NCBI GenBank assembly: GCA_007644065.1
Contig: VJWN01000007.1
Location: 1,488,001 to 1,552,000, forward strand
Direction: 5' to 3'
Source: Margaritispora aquatica
Taxonomy: Eukaryota > Ascomycota > Leotiomycetes > Helotiales > Discinellaceae
DNA: 64,000 nucleotides
Part shown: positions 31,688 through 41,251 of the stretch, piece by piece
How the letters are laid out: every line of letters begins with the position of its first letter
Numbering within the stretch: the stretch's first letter is position 1
The notes under the pieces: model-generated
What the model was told of the DNA's origin: nothing
The model's input: only the letters and a program-made list of their open reading frames with translations
Database searches by the model: none
Position numbers and translations under genes: made by a program

Positions 31688-32388
31688 GATGAAGTTCAGA
31701 GATCTACGACAATATGAGCTGTAAGCCTCTTGATTTTACTTTGAGAACCACACTGTTATGATATTCTCTTGTTTGTTTACGTCTACTTTCAATATCACAT
31801 GGATTTATCTAAGTGGCTTTGCCAGTTGTGTTCGGCAAAATCAAGATTGCCGCTGTCAATGTCATAAATCGGATAGATTTGTCCGATAGATCTTATCAGG
31901 TCTAGAAGCTCTTGCATCTGTATCTGTAGAATCATTGGAATGTCACTCATACTGCACTTAAAGATGCCTTGAGGGGTTGTCTCTCGGTGGTTATCCCAAT
32001 TAGGCGAGCACCCCACTATTGTGAGGGACAGGTGATCCTTGCTCTCCAACCTCCTTATCGTGTAGGCGATTTTAGTTATTTGCTTCTGTGGAGAATGGGG
32101 AGTAATGGGGCATGCACGTACGGCTCTCTTGGTGCCGCAGGAGGCTCATTGCATACAAGGTAGGCTTAATCTCACCGAACGCCTTCCTTCGGCAGTGGGG
32201 CTACCTAAGCTATGCTTGGAGGGGTAGCTTCTGTGCCGAAATGGCCTTGAAGGATAGTAGAAAGTTTTGGTCAGAGCTATTGGTTTGAGGAAAGGGAATG
32301 TACTTTCTGCCACAATAGCTTGGAGATAGTTGTGTTTTGCTTGTCTTGTATTGCCGTGCACCAAACACTCAAACTTCAACCAAGTGAG
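31688..32388. promoter_or_regulatory. Divergent promoter between hydrolase and esterase genes
   Basis: 701 bp between two divergent start codons of cluster genes, so co-regulation is likely. A palindromic CCGAA-N8-TTCGG lies at 32175-32192; paired CGG/CCG triplets are typical contacts of Zn2Cys6 proteins. An in-frame ATG upstream of the esterase (32320) exists, but the start at 32389 is the better one. Confidence 0.45.
32175..32192. promoter_or_regulatory. Candidate regulator site, CCGAA-N8-TTCGG
   Basis: Perfect 5-bp arms around an 8-nt spacer, about 200 bp upstream of the esterase start and 490 bp upstream of the hydrolase start. Binding is inference only. Confidence 0.3.
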
Positions 32389-33418
32389 ATGGCAAACACT
32401 ACAATGTTCCCTGGAATGAGATTGACCACAACGCCATACAAGCAAATCAATGGTCACGATCTACTCGTTGGTCTCATCATACCGACCGAGCTCCAGCCTG
32501 GAAAACATCCAATCATCGTTAGATTTCATGGTGGCTTCTTGGTGAGTTCTCCTCAAGTCTTATCGCTTGGTCAAAGGATCTAATAGCATTTCAAGTTTAC
32601 AGGTGGGCACGCTCTTTGGTTTCAGTCATGGCTCATTGAATATGCAAAACTTCATTCGGCAATCATCGTTGGTGTTGACTACCGATTGATGCCTGAGCAC
32701 AATGGACTTGATATGATGGAGGACCTGAAAGATCTACAGACTTGGATATTCACCAAGTTACAAGCACACCTGGGCAGTGAGGTCGAGGTTGATCTGGATA
32801 AAATCATGATCGAGGGTGATAGTGCAGGTACGTTATCCCTCTTTTCGAAAATAACGTAAATTCTGACACTTCTCTACAGGAGGCTATCTCGCAGTCCAAT
32901 TTGCTCTCGATTTAGGAAAAAAAGCGAAGGCCTTACTCGCGGTATATCCTCCCTTGGATCTCAAGATCCCATTTTTCACGGTCGCGTCAGAGCGGAACAT
33001 GGTCGGCTTCCCTATGTACCCAGCAGACACAGTCGAAAAATATGTTGCCACTTTGAAAGGAGACGAGGTAGTCTCGACAGCAGAACCTCCAGCTAGGCTA
33101 GATATGGGATTTAGTGCTATTCAGCAGGGAAAGTTTGTCGAGATGCTAGGCACTGATACTTCACTGTTTCCAATGGAGAGACTTGACTCGGTTTCAGAGA
33201 TTCCGAGCATGATGATTTTGCATGGACGGGACGATTCAGCAGTGCCCTACAGGTCCAGTGAGATCTTCGTAGAGAAGCTGAGAGAGTTACATCCGGGAGT
33301 TAAGGTTCATTATAATGCGGTTCCTGGATGTGAGCACGGGTTGGATGCGAAGGAAACAATGGAGACTCCGTGGCTTAAGGAGGGACTGGACTTCATTACT
33401 CCCTTATGGCTAGAATGA
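32389..33418 (+). CDS. HSL-family carboxylesterase (alpha/beta hydrolase 3)
   Basis: Exons 32389-32541, 32596-32827 and 32880-33418 give 307 aa. The first acceptor at 32595 is chosen because it yields RFHGGFLFTGGHALWFQSWL without a stop; the more obvious AG nearby does not. The oxyanion-hole motif is HGG (47-49). The nucleophile is Ser127 in GDSAGGY. The acid is Asp246 or Asp247 in HGRDDSAVP and the base is His281 in GCEHG. All triad parts are thus in place. Members cleave short acyl esters or lactones. In this setting it could open the product of the neighbouring Baeyer-Villiger-like enzyme. No signal peptide; probably cytosolic. Confidence 0.88.
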
Positions 33419-33689
33419 TTTCGAAAAACAGCTAATGCTAATGAAATCAATAGTAGCATGTTGACTAGCAGAAATCGGTGGTTGAAGCGAAGTACTACTT
33501 TTTCAGAAATGACCTATCAGCATGCTTGAGAAATTGAAGTAACTCAGAACTAATGATTATGGTGAATCGTAAATACATCATGGGTAAAACTAAAGTCTCG
33601 ATGATCACTGGTATCACTTTAAACGACTTATGAGGTTTATTTGGAAGATTATCTGATGATTCGCTACCTATGCTTTATGTACACGCTGA
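33419..33689. other. Convergent 3' region
   Basis: 271 bp between the convergent esterase and FMN-monooxygenase stops. Nothing beyond the presumed 3' UTRs. Confidence 0.4.
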
Positions 33690-35685
33690 TCATGTGACTA
33701 TGGCTACCACTGGCAGGCTTGTGACTTTCTCCTCAATCACTTCCTGTACAGGGGTCTTCTCACTGACTTCGTCAATCTTAACAGCCTCAGTAGCTGTTGG
33801 AAATACGACAGACGGCTCAGTAACTGGAGCAGTTGCAATTTTGGCTGCCTCGGCTGTTGCCTCCTTGGTTTCGGCTTCGAAAGGCGCATATTCTTTGTCC
33901 CACTTGTACTTAGCAGCAGGATGACTTGAAGGTAAATACGGATCTCCGGGTGTAGATTGTAGGTTCTCTCTGAATGTTGAGGAAGGATAATCTTGCCACA
34001 TGAGACCTCTGCTCTGCAATTCTGGTACCAGCAAGTCAACGATATCCTCGAAACTTCCGGGGTTTGAAAGATCTTGAAAGTGTTAGTCATGAACGTAATG
34101 ATATCGATACAAAAGCTTACAGGACAGGTTGAAGCCATCAACATCAGCCTCGATAAGCCACTTCTCTAAAAAGTCAGCCACTTGCTTAGCTGTTCCAACA
34201 GGCTTAGGAACATTGGTTCCGAAAGCGAATGAGTGGCCAATGGCTCGTGGGGTCCACTTCTTATCTGGATCGATGGTCTTGAATGTCCTCAAGAAATTCT
34301 GCATTGGTGCTGAAGCCATTGCCTCTTCCGAGAACTCAAGTGGCTCATCAAGTGGGAATGGTGACAGATCAAGTCCAGAGTAGCCGCAGAATGCAGCCAA
34401 GCCTCCTTCCCAGCTGACAGCAGCTTCTGCAATGCGGAACTTCTCCCATGCTTCTTCTTCAGTTCGGCCGATAACAGGAGTGATGGCAGCAAATGCTTTG
34501 ATATTGCTTGGATCTCTACCTGCTGCTCGCGCGGCTGCACGAATCTTCTGAGTGTAGGCGAACAATGGAGGGATATGAGCACCACCTATGGAGTGTTAGA
34601 TTATATTTGAAGTGTAACGGAAAAGACTTGCCGCAATATAATGCCTCAGCATGCTTGCCAGCGAACGCGATTCCAGCGCTTGAATTTCCTGCTTGGAACA
34701 GAACTGGAGTTCGCTGAGGTGACGGATGCGCTTGACCATAGCCTGAGAATTTATGATACTTCCCCTCAAATTCAATGCGATGGATTTTGCTTGGGTCATA
34801 TGCCATTTCTGGTTCCACGCTCCAAGTTTGACATCCATCTTCCCAACACTTCTCCCAAAGTCTGTTGCATACCATCAGTTTACTCATCTTGCAGATATTT
34901 ATGTGAGTTCAGAGGCTTACTGGTACGCGAGCTCCATATACTCATCCGCTGCCACATATCGTTCATCATGGGACATCTGCGTGTCGTACCCCATCTGCTT
35001 GGCAGCAGACTCTTGGAAACCAGTTACCATGTTCAATCCAATACGTCCTTTCGTGATGTGATCTAATGTCGACCAGGTTCTCGCCAAGAGAAACGGTCCT
35101 TGAATTCAGTTAGCAATGCACACTCACATTTTCATAAGCGTCCTTACTTAAGTATGTGGTATTTCCGGTGATGGCAAAATTGACCTTTTCGGTGACCATT
35201 GCCATAGCGGCGACAATTGCAACTGGATCGATTGTTCCTGTATGAGATCCACCTCTGAATTGAGCGTCTGGTTTGCCTTCGTATGTATCAAAGAACCCGT
35301 ACGTGTCGGCGAAGAAAATGGAAGTGATTTTGCCACGCTCGGCGGTCTTTGCAAGCCACACTATGTGATTATTAGCATGAGATCTTTTACAATGTTGGTT
35401 GAAATATCTCGGATTTTCCGATTGCACAAGAGCTTGATCACTGCCATAGTTGTAGAAAATTGCGTACCATAGTAGTCTAGACGATCCTTGAATCTTGAAT
35501 TGTCTTCCGGACGTCTGCAGTGGAGTCAGTACAGAGAAGTGGTAGATATAGAATGAACTGAAAAATGATTTGACAGCCAGCACTTACTTCCATTGTCCAA
35601 TACCCATATGACTTCCAGTGCAGCAAGTATCCGCAAAATTAAGCATCATCTGCTTCTTCGGCTTGGGGGCTGTTGACTCGGCCAT
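33690..35685 (-). CDS. FMN-dependent monooxygenase, NtaA/SnaA/DszA family
   Basis: Seven minus-strand exons (35685-35588, 35514-35468, 35360-35148, 35098-34921, 34861-34632, 34585-34121, 34072-33690) give 537 aa in a continuous frame. The start MAESTAPKPKKQMMLNFADT leads into the bacterial luciferase-like barrel. Motifs typical of the nitrilotriacetate/dibenzothiophene-sulfone/pristinamycin monooxygenase group are LAKTAERGKITSIFFADTYG, HITKGRIGLNMVTGFQESAA and FQAGNSSAGIAFAGKHAEA. These enzymes use reduced FMN supplied by a separate reductase to attack C-N, C-S or carbonyl carbons. No reductase gene is seen nearby. One intron (34586-34631) has a GC donor. After the catalytic barrel there is an extra ~75-residue Ala/Glu/Thr-rich tail. 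Confidence 0.9.
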
Positions 35686-36294
35686 TTTTGCTGACTGAAA
35701 AGAACTGGTTCTTGAGAATTGAGAAATACTTGCAATGCTATGAGACAGAAACAAATCTCCAAGTCAAGAATCTACCTTTATTAAGCTCTTACATTGACCC
35801 CACGAATGATGGAGGGGCATGTATCACCTGACCACAAACCTCCCCGCTTAGGTTTCAGGGGCAGCTCGGTTAATCCCAACCGTGCTGCCGATGCATGGGT
35901 CAAACTGTCCCGCCGGCATGCTTCAAGCCGCGTTATCTTGAGTGTTCCCAGAATAGAGGTCCAGAGTAATGGGATTTGCCGGGGACTGTATTTCACTGAA
36001 TGGTGCTTAATGCTTGCAAGAATGGTAATCAAGATAACGACGAGCTTCCAAGCCTTTGTTTCTGGGGTTCTCCAGTATGAGTGTGATAAGGTCCAGATAT
36101 GCTTTCACAAAATATCCTCTGTGTAGCTCTAGACTCAATTTCACAAGCCAGCTCCAAATAGACATTCGGGTTTCTCTTCAAAGATATAAGAAACTTAGTA
36201 CCCACATGAACTCCATCTCGTAGCAAAATAAATCCACTTGCAAGCAAATTCTCCTGCCAATCTCCATGGTATTCCCCACAACAAGCTTACCACA
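35686..36294. promoter_or_regulatory. Divergent promoter: FMN monooxygenase (-) / NCS1 permease (+)
   Basis: 609 bp between divergent cluster genes. It contains a palindromic CGG-N10-CCG at 35867-35882 and further CCG/CGG triplets around 35888-35935. Co-regulation of uptake and first oxidation would be sensible. Confidence 0.5.
35867..35882. promoter_or_regulatory. Candidate Zn2Cys6 operator CGGTT-N6-AACCG
   Basis: CGGTTAATCCCAACCG: perfect 5-bp arms, equivalent to an inverted CGG pair with 10-nt spacing, the form bound by many fungal Zn2Cys6 dimers. It lies about 180 bp above the monooxygenase start and 410 bp above the permease start. Confidence 0.4.
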
Positions 36295-38639
36295 ATGTCC
36301 AAATATTTTCGCTGGGCAGAGCTTCCAGCTCGGGAAGATAGTAAGCTTTCCTCTTGTGCTTTGAATCTTTCACTTCCATTTTTTGGTGTCCAATGCAATC
36401 TTTTGATACACATACTAACTTTCTTGTAGTCCATGTTTGGGAAGGTACGACAAGGTGGGGCAACCATGATCTCTATCCTATTCCAAAGAAGGAAAGGAAC
36501 TACGGCTTCTTTGGCTTCTATAGCTACTACGCTATATCAGCCTTGTCTATCTACGGATTCACTTCTGCCAGCGCATTCGTTGCTGCGGGCTTAGGAGTAT
36601 GGGAGGTGTGTAGATAACTACCCTGACAATATCATAGGAATTGCCACTAATGAGACTAAATAGACTGTCGGAGCTATGCTCATCGGAGCTTGCATTTCAT
36701 CAATGAACAGTTACCTTGGAGCTCGAGTAGGTTTTCATGGATACCATATGAGGCACCGAATGCTAAAACATAATTGTAGGTTGGAGCTGAAAAAGGCCTG
36801 GGCTATACAATGATGACCAGAGCGACTTTTGGTCTTTGGGGCTGCCTCATTCCGCTTGCAAATGCGCTTATTGCAAACGTGGTTTTCGTAAGCTCCATAC
36901 ACTCTCTCCAACTGCAAGTTTCTGATATTTGCTCCCACAGGCAGGCATTCAAGCATACTATGGAGGTATGGCTGTATCAATTATTCTCGGGGCTGTGATC
37001 CCAAGCTTTGCGAACTTGAAAAACACCTTGCCACTTAGGTTTTTTAACCCAAGAATGAAGGAAGACTGTGTTACTGACGTTCTCGCAGTGCTGCCATCAC
37101 GACTAAGAACCTCATTGGATTCTTCATATATTTCTTGTTCTACTTCCCAGTCGTCTGGTTCATCCCTGTGCATCGGCTGCGGAAATTTCTGTATCCCTCG
37201 ATCATAATCACGACGGTGACTTTCTTCGGCTTGCTTGGTTGGATTATTCGACAAAATCACGGCACAGGCCCAATCATTTCGTCCCAATTCAAGCTCACGA
37301 AGTCCCAAGAGGCATTTACTTTTCTGCAAGGTAAGCTGTTGGTGTTTGGACAAGACTCAATAATTCATTACATTCCCTCGTAACACAATTTGAAGGAAAG
37401 TGCGCTGACTTGAAACCTCACTAGCTGTCTCCAGTACTGCTGCAGTATGGAGTGGCTCGGGAGATCGTCTTGCGGATTGGACAAGATTCGGGAAGAGTAA
37501 TCATGCTGCAACACCAGCACTGATCACTGGACTTCCAATCATGCTCACTATTGCTTCAATTCTTGGGGCCCTCACCACTAGTGCATTTTATGCGCAGTAT
37601 GGTTCTGAGATCTGGACGCCACTAGGTATGATTTCCGTCCTCAGGCCTAGTCGGCTATGCAACAAGTTTTGTACTAACTTTGAATTAGGTATGCTCATGT
37701 ATGTGCAGGAGATAACTTACACTCCCGCATGCCGTGCAGGAACCTTTTTCGCTGCAATTGGTCTTCTCAGCTCACAAATTTACATCAATGTGGTGCAGAA
37801 TACCGTGGGCTTTGGGATGGACTTTGCAGGCCTAGCACCAAGGTACATCTCATAAGCAAAATGGACGATAAAAAGCTAACGATTACTTAGATATCTCGAT
37901 ATCAAGCGCTCTTCTGTTCTTTTGGTGATAACTGGTAAGCCTAGGGCTTTTCTAGGCGAGAAAATAAACAATGCTAACATATCTTGCAGCTGTCGCATGT
38001 AATCCTTGGAGATTTCTTACTCAAGCCATTGTTTTCATTGAGGTCTTGAATGTGTTCGCTGTGTTTTCATCTTGTACATCGGTCCTTCTTGTGGTTGACT
38101 ACTGGATTGTTCGGAAGCGAGTGTGGAAGGTCAGTCTACAAACCCATCCCATGTCTCGATATGACAAGTGTGACATAAGTTTGAGAGTACCGTCTGACTT
38201 CTCAAGATTCCGGATCTTTATCATGCCCATGGTATCTACTGGTTTACCAATGGTTGGAACTTCAGGGCTGTTGCCGCTTGGTGTATTGCGATTGTCCCCT
38301 CTCTTCGTAAGTGTTTTGCCAAATCTCCGCTTTTATCCACACTGACATTCCTCTGCAGCTGGTTTTGTCCGCAGCATGAAAGGAGGTGATTACATCAACC
38401 ATGCCGACTACAAGATGTATCAGATGACTTTCTTCATTGGTTACCCTCTATCCGCTATATTGTATATCACTTTCAACAAGCTTTTCCCACCCACTGGCCT
38501 GGGAATCGCAGAGGAGCTGCCAGGCTATGGTGAGGATATTGTCCAGCCAGAAACTGTAATTGAGGGAGTACCTGCAGACTGTGATGTGGAGAAGATTGCT
38601 GTCAAAGAGGGGACAAAGAGCGTTGATGAGAGTGTTTGA
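36295..38639 (+). CDS. NCS1-family nucleobase/allantoin-type cation symporter
   Basis: Twelve exons (36295-36340, 36430-36605, 36664-36726, 36780-36887, 36941-37038, 37089-37330, 37425-37625, 37689-37842, 37891-37934, 37990-38129, 38207-38306, 38359-38639) give 550 aa with every junction in frame. Plasma-membrane proton-coupled symporter family that takes up uracil, cytosine, allantoin, thiamine, nicotinamide riboside or pyridoxine. The opening VHVWEGTTRWGNHDLYPIP matches the 'N-x-D-l-x-P' entry region. Then come about twelve hydrophobic segments, a GARVGAEKGLGYTMMTRATFG loop typical of the family, and a polar cytosolic C-terminus rich in acidic residues. The substrate cannot be read from sequence alone. 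An in-frame ATG 57 nt upstream (36238) is an alternative start. Confidence 0.9.
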
Positions 38640-39287
38640 ACTTGCGGCAATATGTAGATGGGAATGAACCGAGCACCATGAAAGATCTAAAGTAATTGCT
38701 AGGATAGAGATTTAGAAGAATAATTATAGAGTTTTCATTTTCATTATAACAAGCATTGAAAGGATTGTAACACGTGATAAGTTATTGCCCACTTTTGAAT
38801 CTTATGTTCATTCTAAATTGTCCTTTGGAGACATTTCCTTCCTAAGGTAGAGTGCCTACCGTCCCCACGTGTTGCTCAAGCGATGTTCCCTGCAAACACG
38901 CGTCCCACTTAGATTGAGGCAAGATAACATTTCAGCTCCAGCTACCCCTCACAACCAGCTGAGTAATTCAATCTTCATCACTAGCCCGATTTTGAGTCAT
39001 TAAGCCCGCAAAGTTCGCATCGTGATCAAAACATAGCTTTGGTGGTGCCGAGGGGTACCGATAGGCTTTGGTGTGAACCGTCGGAACACGAGCCCCGACT
39101 CACGGCATATCGCTCAGATAGGGGGAGACTCGCTTATTCGGCCCCACCTTCCGTTTTGAGCCAAGATCAAAACATTTCGAGATAGGTAAATGATCACATA
39201 CAACAAATGAAGGCCCATCATCGAGATCGATCTACTGACTTCAATTTGAGTTAAGCTTTGATCAGTCACAATACAACAACCGCCACG
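38640..39287. promoter_or_regulatory. Upstream region of the P450 gene
   Basis: 648 bp between the NCS1 stop and the P450 start. The sequence GCTTTGGTG occurs twice (near 39032 and 39066), GATCAAAACA occurs twice (near 39022 and 39168), and an everted CCG-T-CGG lies near 39077-39086. None is a proven site. Confidence 0.4.
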
Positions 39288-41018
39288 ATGAGCAAGTTCA
39301 TAGACTTTGACGTTGCCAAGATCCAACAGAGGCTGGCAGACTTTCCGTTGTCACCCGTCTCAACTATTGCTCTTGGTTTATTGACACTCGCAATATTATT
39401 GATCGTAGGTACTAACAGCGAGACTTAATATCATAATTTACTAACAAAAATAGAGAGAAGGATACAGAACGGACTATCCACGCGTTGCCAAAATACCTGA
39501 AGCACCTGGAACTCGACTTTTCATTGGGCATCTTCACGCTCTAGGTGGACGCCTTAAGCTCAACGATGCGACAGTCTTCTCACAATGGGGGAAACAACTC
39601 TCTTCTGGAATTTTCCAAATCAGATTCGGTGGCCAGCGTAACATAATTGTTGGATCGTGGGCAGCAATGAAGGAATTGTGGATCGACAGGAATACTTCGC
39701 TGCTGGACCGACCATATCACAAGGGCTATCTTGATTATATTGGGGTTGACATATCTGGATCAGCCATGACGCCCCAGATCAGAAAGTGCCGAACTGCTGC
39801 TCTTGTATGTCTCTCATCAAAGTGACGAGATCAAAACTGACCGAAATCTAGAAAGCTCTTGGCAAGCCAATGTGGCAGTACTATTACCCTCTCATCGAGC
39901 ACAATTCCATAAACCTAATAAGGACAATCTACGAGCAAGGACAGAACGGAAAATCGACCATGGAAACCTATCCCTGGTTGCGCCAAGTAAGCACACACAT
40001 TATTCGTAAAAAACGAAAGTCGTCTCGCTAACAAAGATAGATGATGCTCGATCTAACGCTCAACCTCACATATGGTGCTCGGGCCGGCGACTTCGACGAC
40101 GATCTTACAAATAGCTTGCTAAATTCTCTGTATGCTATAACTTCCGTTCGTGGCTCGACCGCCGAGTACAGACACTTCGTCCCAATTATGAACATGTTTC
40201 ATGGAAGTAGCGAGAAATTCGTGATCGACGCTGCAAAAGAGCGCCAAAGATGCATTGATATCTTCTATGGGCAGTATCTTGATAAGGTCGAGAAGGGAGA
40301 GACACCAACTTGCATCGTCTCTTCACTCGGCGCGGATAAGCTCACACTTGACGAAATCCACGGAACATGCATGTCGCTTCTCCAAGCTGCACCGGATACA
40401 GTCTCCTCAAGCGTTTACCAATGCTGCGCCTGGCTTTCAAGCCCTGAAGGACAACCGTTTCAAAAGGAAGTCTATGACGCAATAATGGAAGCATATGATG
40501 GGGACCGTGATGAAGCATTTCGGATGGCCTTTCAACAGGAAAAGATTCCTCTCATTGTCTCCTTGTACAAGGAGACATTGCGCTTCTACTCAACAGCAGC
40601 TTTCAACCACCGCCGAGCATCGAAGGAGATTCAGATTTATGGTACTACCATCCCAAAAGGCATGGCTGTGACGATGAATATCCAAGGGGTTAACCACGAC
40701 CCTGAGCACTATGGCGCGGATGCCTACACCTTCAACCCTAGAAGATTCGTCAATGACAACTCCCCCTTACCACATCTGTCATATGGAGTGGCAGGTCGCA
40801 TATGTCCTGCGTACCAGATCTCGAATCGCATCATGGGCGCTACCTTGACAAGATTGATTCTCACTTATGAGATGAAATGTGTCGAAGGAACAAGACTCCC
40901 AAATACTGATATGATTGACTTCTCCGACAAGTATGGTTTGGTGGCAATGCCACGGACTTATGATTGTGCATTTGTTGCACGTGATGAGAATTGGCTGAAG
41001 AAAACATTGTCCCTTTGA
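39288..41018 (+). CDS. Cytochrome P450, CYP504-like
   Basis: Exons 39288-39404, 39454-39804, 39852-39986 and 40041-41018 give 526 aa. The N-terminus has one membrane anchor (about residues 22-39, SPVSTIALGLLTLAILLI), so the enzyme is ER-bound and takes electrons from P450 reductase. P450 signatures: I-helix AAPDT near 317-321, ExxR as KETLR near 378-382, a FNPRRF block, and heme ligand Cys456 in LSYGVAGRICPAYQ. The canonical Gly two places after Cys is Ala here. The stretch LWIDRNTSLLDRP, the KALGKPMWQYYYPLIEHNS block and the ISNR motif after the heme loop resemble the CYP504 group (phenylacetate and 3-hydroxyphenylacetate hydroxylases), which suggests an aromatic substrate. Assignment to CYP504 itself is tentative. 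Confidence 0.85.
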
Positions 41019-41251
41019 TTAGCATACAAGACGAGTGGGTCGCTAGCTTTGCGGATCAATTGTATCGGTGATCAGATCAGATGAACTGGCACAACTGCAA
41101 TGAATATCAATACACGTAAAATGACTGCAGATAATTTCCCACAGTTCAGTGGCACTTGCCACATTTTGAGTATGTTCAATGTGTCATTAAAGTTTATGCT
41201 CGACATTCTTATCATGCTGTGCCTGCATCTTTTCTGGCATTGGTATCATAA
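41019..41251. other. Convergent 3' region
   Basis: 233 bp between the P450 and regulator stops, holding both 3' UTRs. Nothing else seen. Confidence 0.4.

Noticed and set aside
32320..32388. Upstream in-frame ATG for the esterase
   Set aside because: It would add 23 mostly hydrophobic/Cys residues that are not part of the family; ATG 32389 gives the normal start. A short signal sequence cannot be fully excluded.
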